Source: Prorocentrum cordatum
Taxonomy: Eukaryota > Sar > Dinophyceae > Prorocentrales > Prorocentraceae
Length of the DNA: 64,000 nucleotides
Reading direction: 5' to 3'
Assembly: GCA_963575745.1 (NCBI GenBank)
Contig: CAUYUJ010018726.1
Coordinates: 901,112-965,111, forward strand
Shown: positions 1 to 10,488 of the stretch, one piece after another
Layout of the letters: each line of letters begins with the position of its first letter
Numbering within the stretch: position 1 is the stretch's first letter
The notes under the pieces: generated by a model
What the model was told of the DNA's origin: nothing
Database searches by the model: none
What the model saw: only the letters and a program-made list of their open reading frames with translations
Translations under genes and position numbers: made by a program

Positions 1-1092
1 CTACTCACGTTTTTATTAGTACCCTTCTTTTTCTCCCACTCCTTATCCTACTCCTACTCCTACTCCTCATCCTCCTCCTCATCTGGCCTCTTGGTAGGCA
101 GTGCCAAGGTGCCAAGGGGGGGTCTCCACTGCTGGCGACTCCTCCTGAGGGTCGAGATTCGAGGACCGACCATCGAGGAGGTCTTTTGGTTACCTCGAGC
201 GTTCTGGGCGATCTGGCGGGGCTTGAAGGTTCCTGACCGGTCGGTCCTTTAGCTCGAGGCGGGCTCTGGTCCAGGCCTCTTCTCTCACTGTTCCCGTCCT
301 CCCTCTCCTTCTCGGGGTACAGTGCGGGACTCGGCTCCCGCTGTTTTGCAGCCCGCGGGCAAAAAGAGAGTGCCTGCGCGACGCTCTCTCCTCAGCCTCC
401 TTTTCTTCTTCTCCATCCTCCTACTTCGCCTTCTCTCCCCACGCCTATTCAGAGAGGGCCGAAGAAGAAGAACCAGCTGCATAACAAGAAACTGTCGGAA
501 CTCCGAGCTGATTTCTTGGACTGGTGCTGGACAGCTCCTGGATCGCCAGGGGGATCCAGCGCATATCCAAGAAATCCGTGCGGACCTCCTTCGGAGGGAG
601 GATCGCCATTGAACAGGGACGGTCTGGACAGTGCGATGGGCGACGACGGAAGTCGAATTCGAGCGAATAGCTGCTGCAGATCGGCGGTGCCTGCAGCTCA
701 GACCGGGCTCGGCGGTCCGCTCGGGCGGGTGTATTCCCCACGAGCGATCCGAGCGAGGTTTCTGCTTTCCCTCTTCAGAGGGCGGGGAGCAGACCGGGAC
801 GAGATACTTGGGATCGGTCGTGGCGCGGAGCCGGTAGATTCCGTGGGGTTGCCCCACAATAGCCTTCGTCGTCACATCAACATTGGTTGGATGGCTGATT
901 GGTTCGGGCGTGGTCGGATCCTAAAGGGTGACGAGGAGGAGATCCCGCCACCTCCTCTTCTAATTTGCGCAGCTTTTTCCCTACCTAGGCTCTGCCCAGA
1001 AGGGTTCTTACTCGGTAAACTTAAAGGGCCGGGCAGTGCAACTCGCCCCGGGCGGTTCCCCCAGTATCCGCCCCGCGGTTCCCCCAGTGACG
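1..1092. other. Unassigned GC-rich stretch
   Basis: No gene can be supported here. Short overlapping open frames exist on both strands (for example 285-875 minus and 322-612 plus), but none shows a recognisable domain and they overlap each other heavily. The first 90 bases are a CTC/CTA-rich simple sequence. Confidence 0.5.
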
Positions 1093-1190
1093 TTCCCTTA
1101 GCTTAGCGTTGCTTATCGCATCTTAGTTTAGCTTATTTCATCTGAGCTTAGCTTCATCTTAGCTTAGCTTAGCTTCATCTAGATGTTGCT
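1093..1190. repeat. Degenerate CTTAG pentamer repeat
   Basis: Units of CTTAG/TTAGC recur with spacers (TTAGCTTAGC at the start, CTTAGCTTAGCTTAGC near the end). The units are self-complementary (AGCTTAGCT-like), so the tract could fold. It does not match the TTTAGGG-type telomere repeat. Confidence 0.6.
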
Positions 1191-1304
1191 TTCCTAGATC
1201 CTCCAACTCCTAGGTAGGGTCGCACTGGGATAATTTTATGCCGATTGCGCATAACACAATGGGGTCATCTTTGAAATTCCAGGTCCGCTAGGACACGCGT
1301 CGGC

Positions 1305-1352
1305 GGACTGGAGTGGGAGGGGATCAGATATGGCGCGAGCGCACCTAGCTTG
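1305..1352 (+). repeat. Dispersed repeat, copy 1
   Basis: This 48-bp stretch ending in CACCTAGCTTG closely matches 17,717-17,768 (shared cores CAGATATG.CGCGAGC and CACCTAGCTTG). Both copies are followed by pyrimidine-rich DNA. They look like fragments of one dispersed family; the element type is unknown. Confidence 0.6.
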
Positions 1353-3293
1353 TCTCCTTCCTCTCTTCTTTCTCCTTCCCCTTTCCTGTGGCTGGTAGTG
1401 ACCTCCTTCCTCCCTCTTCCCTCCTCGCCTCGTTTCCCTCCAGAAGTCCATCAACCGCGGCACGCTTGGGAATCCAAGCGCCAGTATCACCCAGTCGCGT
1501 GGACATCATTATTATGCCCTCACCCCCTAGCTTCTTACCGCTGCCGCTCCCACCACCCCAGTAAATTAACGGCCAGATATTCTCGGCACCCTCTTTACAA
1601 CATGAGTTGGGCGCACGGGCGTGCTGCAGAATGCTGCAGGTGCGGTGCGCTGGGGCGCACAATGCGAGGCTTGTCCCGTATGTTGGTCTAACGCAAAAGG
1701 AGGAGGAGGAGGACGAGGAGGAGGAGGAGGAGGAGGACAGGAAAACTGCGAATTGAGGCAATTCATGAGGCAAATGATGATGGGCCAGACGACAACAATG
1801 AGGATGCCGGCCCACGCGGGCCCCAAGGCGGCCCCAGTAGCGTCCCAGACGGCCCAGAATGGTCAACGACAGAGGCTTAAAAACAGCCCCCAAGAGGCCC
1901 CCGCGCGGCTTCCGTCAACATCCCACCAAACATCTGACAGGTTTTCGACCTATGATCCAAGGACGGCGGCGGGATGGGCCGAAACCCATCCCGGTCTGTG
2001 TCGTAAGCCCCCCACTGTCTTTCTCGCTCTCCTCCACTTGGACTTGCCAGCTCCAGCCGTTTTTGCTTTGGTACCTCACACCTCCTCCATTTCATTTCCA
2101 AACTCCACCTCCTCAACTCCCTTCACAATGCTTTTCGGATGATTCCATTGGGCCGTCTGGCAGGTTTTGCAGCCTCACTCGGGACGATTGGCGGCGATTG
2201 TGATGTTTACGGAAAGCCTGCCGGGAGCATGACTGTCGTGCCGCTAGTCGAAAGGGGAAAAGGAGGGCGAGGAAGGGAGGAGGAACGCGGAGGCAGAGCA
2301 CGCGGATGAGAAGAAGGAGGATGAGGGGGGGTGGAGGAAGAGGAGGAAGAGGAGGACGAAAAAAAACATTAAACATCGAAAAACACGAAGAGGTATCCCT
2401 ACTCATCCGTTGATCCATCCCTCTTTCAATTTCACGTCCTCTCCATAACTGTTGCCCCTCCTGCCTGCCTGCTTCGGTTTTTCCCTAACTGCCTCCTTCC
2501 CTCCTCTCTCCCTCTCTCCCTCCTTCCCCTTCCCCCGACGCGTCGACGACGACGGCGGCGACGATGCCGACGACGACGTCGACGCCGGGACTGCGCCTGC
2601 CTGCCATGAGAGTGGGTGAGGCTATTCATGAGGAAGAGGAAGAGGAGGAGGAGGAGGAGGAGGAGGAGGAGGAGGAGGAGGAGGAGGAGGAGGAGGAGGA
2701 GGAGGAGGAGGAACTGACTAGAACATACGCGCGCGAAGCGCGCGCGTGGCAGGAGACGTCTTTGGCGCTTTCTGGCTGCCTCTGGGGGGTTCCTCGGGCC
2801 ACCATGCCGCGAACTTGGTCTCGGGTCACACTTTGAATGCTTCCGGAGGGCGTCGTGGGGCAATTTTGCCCTGTCAGTGGACCCTCTGTGGGCAGTTTCT
2901 CAGCCCTCTTGGGCCGTATTGGGATTTGTTTGTGATTTCTGACGATCGGAGCTCCTGGGACAGCTCTTGGGTACGATTTTCGCTGGCGGACATCGCAAAC
3001 CTTGTGGTTGGATATCTGGGATGAGCAGTGAGGAAGACATGCGTTTTCATTTGGTTTTTGAGTTTTTGGAGGCTTCTGGTGATCGGAGTTTCTGGGAGGG
3101 CTCCTGGGTTTGATTTTCAGTGGAGGGGGAGAAATTCCACAACTCCCAAAACCCAAATGAAAAACACACATGCCTTCCTCACTTCTCGTACAAGACATCC
3201 CAAACATCCACATGAACATACAGGGCTTCCACACCCCTGACATCGCAGACACTGTGTTGCCACAAGGATTGCGTTGGGTGTTTCGGAAAGATC

Positions 3294-3295
<2 letters not shown>
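1353..3295. other. No supported gene; simple repeats
   Basis: The stretch holds pyrimidine-rich DNA, a (GGA)n tract at about 1,696-1,740 and a longer one at about 2,632-2,712. The open frames seen here are poly-Glu, poly-Ser or poly-Leu readings of the triplet repeats. From 2,750 to 3,290 the base composition is more even, but no protein similarity is recognisable. Confidence 0.5.
2632..2712. repeat. (GGA)n microsatellite
   Basis: About 25 near-perfect GAG/GGA triplets. On the plus strand they read as poly-Glu and on the minus strand as poly-Leu or poly-Ser, so the open frames across them are artefacts of the repeat. Confidence 0.9.
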
Positions 3296-3329
<34 letters not shown>

Positions 3330-3402
3330 AAAAAAGAGGGAGAAAGAGAGAGAGAGTGAGAGAGAGAGAGCGAGAGACAAAGCCAGAGACTGTGACAAAC
3401 AA

Positions 3403-3455
<53 letters not shown>
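3296..3455. repeat. Compound (GA)n-(TA)n-(GA)n microsatellite
   Basis: An interrupted (GA)n tract at about 3,296-3,378 is followed by (TA)n and then perfect (GA)n from about 3,400 to 3,453. The same (TA)n-(GA)n order recurs at 3,842-3,912. Confidence 0.9.
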
Positions 3456-3457
<2 letters not shown>

Positions 3458-3839
3458 CTTACCCGTTACGAAAGTTATTCATCTTGAGCACTGACGACTA
3501 GGGCGTCTCCGAGTGGCCCCCCCTTCCCCCCGTAGACTCCTAGCACGGCAGTCTTCGGCCTGGCTTGGCGGGAGAGATTTCTGGGGTTCTCCCTGGTAGC
3601 ATTAATAGTATAACCAATTCAGGATAAAATCTCCCCCCCGTAAATTCACAAGAGAGAAATCACTCCCGGTCACTTCCAGGCAACTCTGAATCTCTCCCCG
3701 TGTGAAACCACAAGGAAGAATCACTCCCATACCACTTCTCACCACAGCGCCCACACATGTCAATTTTAGCCAAGATGAATTAACTTTCTTAACGGGGATG
3801 TAATAGATAACTTATAAAGAGATAACAACCAATATAGGG

Positions 3840-3841
<2 letters not shown>
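3456..3841. other. No supported gene between microsatellites
   Basis: Mixed-composition DNA between two compound microsatellites. It holds poly-C runs but no open frame with recognisable content. Confidence 0.5.
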
Positions 3842-3884
<43 letters not shown>

Positions 3885-3912
3885 ATGAGCGAGAGAGAGA
3901 GAGAGAGATCGG
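3842..3912. repeat. Compound (TA)n-(GA)n microsatellite
   Basis: (TA)n followed directly by (GA)n, repeating the arrangement at 3,400-3,455 about 440 bp upstream. Confidence 0.9.
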
Positions 3913-4269
3913 ACAATCTGGGCGGAGTCCCGTTCACGGGTAGGCGGGCAAGCGCGCCGCACCCGCAACAGTTTGGCCACTGCTGTCGGCTACAAGGGCC
4001 CCACGCACCCGTTTTGGGCGGTCGGCCTGCGGAGGAGGGGCAAGGAAGGGCGAGGGCCCCCCACCCCAAGCGAGCAAACGGTGTGTCGTGACACTGCCTC
4101 GCAGCCGTCCGAGTCTCACCTGTAGGGTAAAGCGAAGCCTTCACCCGTCTTTGGCATGACGGTACCTCGCCGGATGTGGCGGCATCCCTCCAGCAACCCA
4201 TCAGGACCCGATGCGGGGGAGACCGCAGTGGACGCTTGCCAGGCGGCACGCGGACTTCGGAGTGAGGGT

Positions 4270-6850
4270 TAGCTGCCGCTACTGGCGAGAAGCGCTTGGG
4301 CCGCTTGGAGGGCGGCTGCGACAGAGGCGGAGACGCTCGCCGTCGAAGGGGCGAGCGAGGCCTGGCGCTGCGCGGAGGCGTGAAGATCACGCAGCGTGAT
4401 GAGGTGCTGTCGCGTCGTACGGTCCGACAGGGGCTGGGCGAGCTCGAACTCACGCTCTAGCCGCGTCAGGCGGTCGGCCGCAGGCTGAGCGTGGCCCTGC
4501 TTGCTCTTGTGACAGGAGGGGGGCCAGCGCGGCCGTTTGAGCGGCGTGCCAGGCCCTGCGCACGACGGGCGAGACTCCCCAGCGCTCAGCCAGAGCCCGA
4601 GAGGGATGGGGAACCCGGACGATGCGGGGCGCGCCTGGAGCGGTCTGGGTTCTCGTGGTGAAGGAGGATTATAGGGCTAGGCAGCAACGGGGGACAGGCA
4701 GGTAGTAGCCCGCTGCTGGTGGGAGGAGGATCAATACCTCCATAATCGACCAGGAGTTGGAAGAAATGGTGGGGTCGGTGGCCGGCGGCCAGGCGTCACC
4801 GCCAAGACTCCACAGGGAATGCCCGTGCGGGAGGTTGACGCACGGTTGCGGCGGTAGGGCCCGTAGAGCTTGATCGTTTCGCATCCGCTGATTTGTCGGG
4901 GGTCGCGAGATGCCGCGCTTTGGCGCAGGTCCGGAGGCGCCGCATGGCCGGTTGGGCCGGCGGGCTAGGCTGACGAAGCCGCGGCGCCGGTGGTGGTTAA
5001 CGCCGTTCGCGGGGACACACTGACCGTCGCCACGCGGTGATGCGTCAGGCCCTGGGCTTGTGCTGGCCGGTGAGCAGCGAGAGCAGGGGTAACTTCGCCT
5101 CCCGAGGCTGAGCCTCGGGAGGCTGCGTGGCCAGTTGGGTGCAGTGGCGACCGACGGCAGGTGGCCATAGTGGGCTGGGCCAGGGCGGTGTGGCCCTGGG
5201 GTCGACAGGGGCGGGTCTCTGTCTCTAGTGGAGGAGTTGCTGGCGTTACCAATGGAGACGTCGCTGCTGCGTTCCCCCGCCGCAGCTGAGCCAGGCAAAC
5301 GGCGTCGTCGGAGGGGCGACGGGGGACCGTGCTGCGCTGGCCCCTCGGGGTCTACGCCTGGGGGGACGCCGGTGGAAGTACCAGGTGAATGGCCAAACGG
5401 GTCGCCTGGACCTGTGGGATCGGAATCGTTCGACCCGTCTTCATTGGCGAAGGGGTCGGCATGCCTGAACTAGTGGTGCCCGTCGAAAAAGAACATAGCC
5501 GTGTGGTCACGCCGCTGTCGCAGGGCGGGCCCGTGTGAGGGTGCCGTTTCGGGGTGCGGTGCGTCATCCTCTGGTGGGTAGGGTGGTGCAGCGGGCTGCG
5601 GGTGGACCACAGTGGCTCGGGGCCAGCCTTGGTGCCCTGGTCGGGGGTCCAGGCAGTCCAAATGTGCGTTTATAGCAGCGCGGCGTGCGTCGCTCATCTG
5701 TTGGATTGCGTGGTTCAGCACGTGACCCGTGAGCGCGGCAATGTGGTGATGACGGTCGCGGCGTCCCTTGTCGCCTCGGTCCGAGGCTTCTTCGCAAATT
5801 TAGCGCGCGTGGCGCCTCTGGAGGTCGGCCGCCTCCCATGGTTGCAAGTCGGTGTAGAGGGCTACGAAGGCAGCCGTTTGGAGAGCACAGAGGACCTCGA
5901 CGCAGTAGAGCCACGTTTGTTTACCTTAGTCCGGATTGCTCAGGTCGGGGAGCCACCAAGGTGTGATGCGGGCGGGATGGTCGACCCATCTTGCTCGGGC
6001 GTCCTGTGCGTCTTGGATCAGCGGGTCAGTGGCAGCTTGTGGCGCGCGGTGGTTGTATAAGTCATGCTCTCTGGCGTGGGTGTTGCCTCAGTGGGTGTCC
6101 CTTGTATCCCGGGGCGGGGGTAGGGCTTCAGTAGCGACATCAGGGGCCCTTCGGATGGTTGGAGTTGGGGTGGTGTCGCGGGAGGGCCGCGCCTGAGGGG
6201 GCCCTGCGACTGTGGTGGCGCTTGAGGCGACCCGTCGATGGGCAGTCCGCCAGGAGGAGGCTCGTTGACGTCCAGGGAAGCCGTCCACGGACCCCCCGCG
6301 GCCGAGGGGGTCATAGTCTTCTTCGGATGCTATATCCCCAGGCCCGTCAATGGATGACGGGAGGCCATGAAGCACGAGGTGGGCGTCCTCTTCCGAGATC
6401 ATTTGGTTGGCGTCGTCGGCCGCTTGAGCCAGGGGATCAGCTGTTGGGTCAGCCGTGGGTCAGCCCATGGGCGAGGTTCCATCCGCCCGAGCTCAGCGTT
6501 GGTGTAGCCAGCCCGTCGGTGTGGCAGGGGTCGAACGCGGGTGCGTTTGCCAAAGATGGTAACAGCAGTGGCCTGGAGGACCATGGCCACCCAGAGGCGT
6601 TGTTTGGCGGTGTCGCAGAGAGCCGCAGAGACAGCGTGGAAATTCGCCGCGCCAATGGCCAATTCGTCGGCCTTCCTGTTGAAGCCTTCCGCGGTGACTG
6701 AGAACAGACCGGCGTTGACCGCTTCTTCGCCTTTGTGCCTGGGGCATTCTTCGATGCGGAAGAAATCGCAGCGAAAATGGGCAGCTTGGTGCAGTCGGTT
6801 CCAGAGATCAGCCTGCTCGCCCTTGGCTGGGGGCGGAGCACCGTTGAGCC
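4270..6850 (-). pseudogene. Decayed unidentified coding region
   Basis: Read on the minus strand from 6,850 downwards, protein-like sequence runs on through frame changes and isolated stops. Visible blocks are: about 6,400-6,720, with HKGEEAVNAGLFSVTAEGF-like text; 6,300-6,402, acidic, with MISEEDAHLVLHGLP; 5,700-6,060, with ITPWWLPDL and QTAAFVALYTDLQPWEA separated by an in-frame TAA; a proline/serine-rich middle (4,670-5,460); and a helical, Ala/Gln/Leu-rich end (4,271-4,460, with RLEREFELAQPLSDRTTRQ) that stops near 4,270. I do not recognise the family. The continuity of protein-like text on one strand over 2.5 kb suggests a dead mobile-element or viral-type polyprotein, but a diverged multi-exon host gene is not excluded. 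Confidence 0.4.
5097..5123. other. Perfect 12-bp hairpin with 3-nt loop
   Basis: GCCTCCCGAGGC, loop TGA, then its exact reverse complement. It lies inside the proline-rich part of the decayed minus-strand region. No terminator or structured RNA family is recognised. Confidence 0.7.
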
Positions 6851-6859
6851 AGAAACAGA

Positions 6860-6963
6860 CAGAGACAGAGAACGAGAGAGAAAGAGAGAGAGATAAGCAG
6901 CTAGAGAGAGAGAGAGAGCAGAGAGAGAGAGAACAACGAGGAGGAGGAGGAGGAGGAGGAGGA
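6860..6963. repeat. (GA)n then (GGA)n microsatellite
   Basis: An interrupted (GA)n tract is followed by a short (GGA)n tract. It marks the upstream edge of the decayed minus-strand coding region. Confidence 0.85.
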
Positions 6964-7246
6964 AAAAACAGCACCATCGTCGTAAGTGAATGCTGGTAAG
7001 AATGGGTGTTTTGGGGGCTGTTCACACATATGTGTGTATATATATGTATGTAAGTATATGTCTGCATGTATACAACTGTGTATATATAGCTATATGTATA
7101 TGTATATGGTATGATGATGTTTTGTTTTATTGTTCCTCCGATGGTTTCTCTGATGGTTTGGCTCCATAGGTATTTACTAAACCAATGGTTTCTCCGATGG
7201 TGCGCACAAGTGTATTCACATGTGCGCTATTCTGTGCACAAGGTAT
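6964..7246. other. AT-rich 5' flank of plastid-type gene 1
   Basis: TATATG-rich DNA, then three near-copies of a GTTTCTC.GATGGT motif (around 7,139-7,201). No gene. The promoter is not recognisable; dinoflagellate promoters lack standard motifs. Confidence 0.45.
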
Positions 7247-7267
7247 CTGCAGCCTTTGTGACTCCAG
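7247..7267 (+). promoter_or_regulatory. Decayed relict spliced leader, gene 1
   Basis: These 21 bases match the dinoflagellate SL at 15 positions (by eye) and line up exactly with the better preserved relict upstream of the paralogue at 22,684-22,704. The 5' flank from here to the start codon is itself conserved between the two genes. Relict SLs in genomic 5' flanks are known marks of dinoflagellate genes that passed through a trans-spliced mRNA, were reverse transcribed and were re-inserted. Confidence 0.6.
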
Positions 7268-7348
7268 GTCTCCGTCGAGCTCCGGGCGGAGGGCGTGTGA
7301 AGCCTTTTCTCCGTCCCGCCGCTTCGCAGGGCCTCCCCTCTTCGAGCG

Positions 7349-8032
7349 ATGGCTGGCCGGCGCACGCATGCACTCGGCGCCGTTGTCCTCGGGCTGGGGT
7401 TCGTCGTGGCCGCACTGGTGGCCCTCAGCTCCGGCAGCGCTTTCGTTGGATCTCCGGTGCAGCTGAGAGCGAGACAGGGCGCGGTCCCCCTGCGGGCGGA
7501 GGGTGAGAAGTCCGTCGCGCTCGTGAAGGTCACCGAGGAGAACGCCATCACCACGGCCAGCCTCCTGGGCGGCACCGTCGGCCTGCTTACGGGGGGCGTC
7601 TGGGTCGGGGCCGCCCTCTTCGCGGCGTCGTCTTACTTGTCCAGGCAGGAGAAATCCGATGTATCCACTGCCCTGAAGGGCGTGTCCTCCACCGCCCTCG
7701 AGGCGCTCAACTTCGGCGCTTACCTGAATGACAAGTATGCGGTCACGAGCACGATCAGCGATTCCTTCGCGAGCGCCCTGGAGTCGAACCCTGAGACGAA
7801 GAAGACGATCGATGATGCTTGGAGCGGCGTCAACAATGCTTACAAATCAGTCGACCAGGACATCGGTATCAAGGACACCCTGGGCACCATCCTGGCTTCT
7901 GGCAGCGAGCTCGCTTCTCAGGCCATCGACAAGGTCGTCGAGCTGAACAGCCAGTACAAGATCACAGATCAGATCGGGGAGAAGATCTCGGAGGTCATTG
8001 ATAAGGCGTCGTCTTCCACGAAGAAGGCCTGA
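7349..8032 (+). CDS. Plastid-targeted membrane protein, uncharacterised (copy 1)
   Basis: A 227-residue intronless protein. Residues 1-31 form a signal peptide (basic MAGRRTH, then a hydrophobic core, then SSGSA), followed by FVGSP, the FVAP-type motif of peridinin-plastid transit peptides, and a basic stretch (RARQGAVPLRAEGEK). A second hydrophobic, Gly/Ala-rich segment (about 68-96, with LLGGTVGLLTGGVW) looks like a membrane helix. The C-terminal half is amphipathic, with three related motifs around DKYAVTSTISD, DQDIGIKDTLG and NSQYKITDQIG. The start is chosen because it opens the signal peptide and because the paralogue at 22,786 uses the same ATG. The 5' flank carries a decayed SL. Likely import is through the ER into the plastid; function is unknown. 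The SL and lack of introns point to a re-inserted cDNA that is still open. Confidence 0.85.
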   Translation: MAGRRTHALGAVVLGLGFVVAALVALSSGSAFVGSPVQLRARQGAVPLRAEGEKSVALVKVTEENAITTASLLGGTVGLLTGGVWVGAALFAASSYLSRQEKSDVSTALKGVSSTALEALNFGAYLNDKYAVTSTISDSFASALESNPETKKTIDDAWSGVNNAYKSVDQDIGIKDTLGTILASGSELASQAIDKVVELNSQYKITDQIGEKISEVIDKASSSTKKA

Positions 8033-9778
8033 ATCGCTGGCGCGCGGCATGTGATACAGTAATTATACTTTCTGCTGGCTTCATCGAGCGGGCTGGACTC
8101 GCTCTGAATTTTTCGCAGCTGTGCCAAGATATCCAGCTGCCTGTGGCAAGTCCCGCCACCGTGCCAACGCAGCAGCGCAGCAGGAAAGAAGCATCGCTCC
8201 AGTTCCGTGCCCTGTCTGGACTCGCGCGAGTCCTCCATGTCCGCAGCCTGGGTTTTTTCCGGGACGTCTTCTGTTGCGACTGCGAACCTCGAGTTCCAAG
8301 ACATTTCGCACACCAGACCGCTGGCTTGGCGCCCCGCCCCTACAGTCAGGTGAATAGTGTTGCTAGTGAGATGCTAGACGGCGTTTATGTTTGATATTTC
8401 CGTCGCAAAAAAAAACAACTGCTGTTGGATCCTTGCTTTGCTCCAGACCCTCGTCGCCGTCGTTTCGTCGGGGTCTGTCCTCGTCGCGAGCCAGTTGCCG
8501 GCTCCTCGTCCCCGACGCCCGCGCGGCCCCGACCGCCTTGCCGCGTTCGCCCTGGCCCAGGCGGGCGGCGGGCGCGGGCGCAGCGCGGGTCTTGCATCAG
8601 CGCTCCGAAGGTTGATTCCGCATTGCGCAGCGCGGCTCCGCGCGGATGCAGCGCAACCGCCTGACTGCAAGGCCCCTGCAACAAGGAAGTCTCGCCCGAG
8701 ACTCGCGGAGCTAGGCAGAAACCGCGCCCGGGGGAGAACGCTGACATATTTGGCGCGCGTTCGGGGCAACCGGGAGCAGAAAACGGGATCAGCCAAGAAA
8801 ATGTTGTTTGTTGAGAAACGTTCAGCGTGAGGCTCATTTTCGGGTCCGTCGGACAGGGCACGATAACATTTGTTTGCGCAAGTCCCGCACAGATGGGCCA
8901 AACACTTTCGGGTCGTCTTGGGAGCAAGCCCGATCGGCTTTTCGGAGGACTGTGCGATTTGCTCATTATCGGGTCTATACGCCGCTTCGGATTACAGTAG
9001 AAACCCATGCCAAGAACCAGCCTGCGTGCCTCCAGGGTGCCCTGGGTTTCTTGAGTTTCCATGATTTTGCGACGGAAGGCGTGACGTTCCCGCGCCAAAA
9101 ATCGATGGACGTCCTGGGGTCTCAGGGTTGGGTTTCTTGTGGACGGTTTCTTGTGGTCGGGCCTCCACTGTATACGCCGCTTTTGATTAGCCCGATTCCG
9201 GCCCAGAGGGTGGGGTCCCGGGCCCCTGCGGTCAAACGGGGGCGCCGGCCTTGCTCCAGCCCCCGCTGCCCCTCCGCCCTCGGTTCCCAAGCCGAAGAGT
9301 AAGGCAGGGGGAATGCAGGGAGCGTCCACGCGCCGTTCTGGTTCACTCAGTATTCGGGGGCGGCAAGGAGGCGCGTGAAAACTAGGGGGGGGGATATCAT
9401 GGCGGGGGCATGATATCTCCCCAGATTTCATGGCGCCTGCTCTTTTTTCAATGCGTCCTTGGCCCCTTCCCCTGGGCCGCGCACATGCCACTGGCCATGA
9501 TTTGCACCTCCCTCTTTGACGCCCCCTCTTAGCCGTCCCCGAATTATGCGCCATGCCATCAGTGAATTTCTCATGTTGCGTTCGCGCTCGGGAGGGATGG
9601 CAGAGGGTTCGAATGACGTGCCAGGCAGACCTGCGAGGAAACCCCCCAAGTGGATTTTGGGAAAACGAGGCGCGTGAATGTCAAGTGGCGTTCGCGTGGA
9701 CAAATACGTCGCACTTGAAGGCAGCCGTGTCGAGCCAAAACGAATCGCTGGGAGATTCGTATGGCAACTTTCAGTAGA
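8033..9778. other. 3' flank and unassigned DNA
   Basis: The first ~90 bases share blocks with the 3' flank of the paralogue (GGCGCGCGGC, GATACAGT, AGCGGGCTGGACTCGC). Beyond about 8,130 no gene is recognisable. A 389-codon open frame on the minus strand (8,385-9,554) has no domain, is broken by overlapping frames and looks like a GC-rich accident. Confidence 0.5.
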
Positions 9779-9975
9779 CGGGCGAACGGCGATGTAGGTA
9801 ATGGCGATGTAGGTTTCGGTCGTGTGGGAACGCGCGGCTCGCGCTTTCCTACAATTCAATCCGTTGTGGCGTGGTCGCTCGATCTGTTCGCATATAGGAA
9901 ATGTAGGAAAGTGTGGTTCGTGATTTCCTACACTTCGGTTCCCAGCATCACCGTTAAGCAACATCGCCGTTTGCC
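9779..9975. mobile_element. Fold-back MITE-like element A
   Basis: About 197 bp made almost entirely of two inverted arms (about 9,779-9,858 and 9,895-9,975) around a ~36-bp loop. The outer arms share AACGGCGATGT with a perfect reverse complement ACATCGCCGTT. Similarity continues inward (CTTTCCTACA against TGTAGGAAA.) at roughly 70% by eye. There is no coding capacity. Target duplications are not clear. An alternative reading is a long-hairpin RNA locus. Confidence 0.55.
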
Positions 9976-10319
9976 CTGCCTTTGAGCTTGCGGGCTTCGC
10001 GCAGAAATATACGGAAACATGTTTTGCTGCGCCGCGAAATTTACACAAGCATCCCGTCTGTATTTGTCCTGAGCGAGTGTTGTCGCCAGATGTAAACCGT
10101 TGTTTCTTGACTGGCGGTGTCCGTCAAAATGTCCACTAGGAGAATGTTTATTTGCTTGTAGGAACCCTTTTCCTGCAATGAATTCCGCCGCCCTTTCGCC
10201 GCATCGAAACTCGACGAACTCCAACTCTGGCCCAGCCAGCGCGCAGCAGCCCTCCCTGACGGGCGGGACCGCGCACGCCGCCGCCGCCCGCTGTTGGCCA
10301 GTTCCAGCCCGACCAGCCC
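9976..10319. other. No supported gene between two fold-back elements
   Basis: Mixed-composition DNA of about 340 bp with no recognisable open frame. Confidence 0.5.
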
Positions 10320-10488
10320 TACACCTTAGGCGATGCTTAAGAAAACTTAAGTTTTCGGCCAGAGTCTCGATTATTCTTAACGTTTCAATGTAAATCCTAA
10401 GATTTGAATCGAAATTTTGGGTTTCTATTCAAGTTCTGAGACTGAGAATTTCTTAACCCATGATTTCTTAAGCATTTCGCAGGGTGTA
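10320..10488. mobile_element. MITE-like element B with TA flanks
   Basis: An AT-rich island of 169 bp in GC-rich DNA with terminal inverted repeats of about 28 bp. The left arm begins TACACCTTAGGCGATGC and the right arm is its near reverse complement, including a perfect 12-bp pair ATGCTTAAGAAA (10,333) and TTTCTTAAGCAT (10,464). Both outer ends are TA (TA|CACC...GGTG|TA), the target duplication expected of Tc1/mariner-type (Stowaway-like) elements. There is no coding capacity, so it would depend on a transposase elsewhere. Confidence 0.65.

Noticed and set aside
7150-7175. TTTGGCTCCA near gene 1 as an SL relict
   Set aside because: The match stops after ten bases, and a better relict aligned with the paralogue lies at 7,247.
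8385-9554. 389-codon open frame on the minus strand
   Set aside because: No domain, no start context, strongly Arg/Pro-biased composition, and equally long frames overlap on the other strand. It fits chance openness in GC-rich DNA.
9720-9745. Possible spliced leader on the minus strand (CGTTTTGGCTCG)
   Set aside because: Only about nine consecutive bases agree; the rest does not match.
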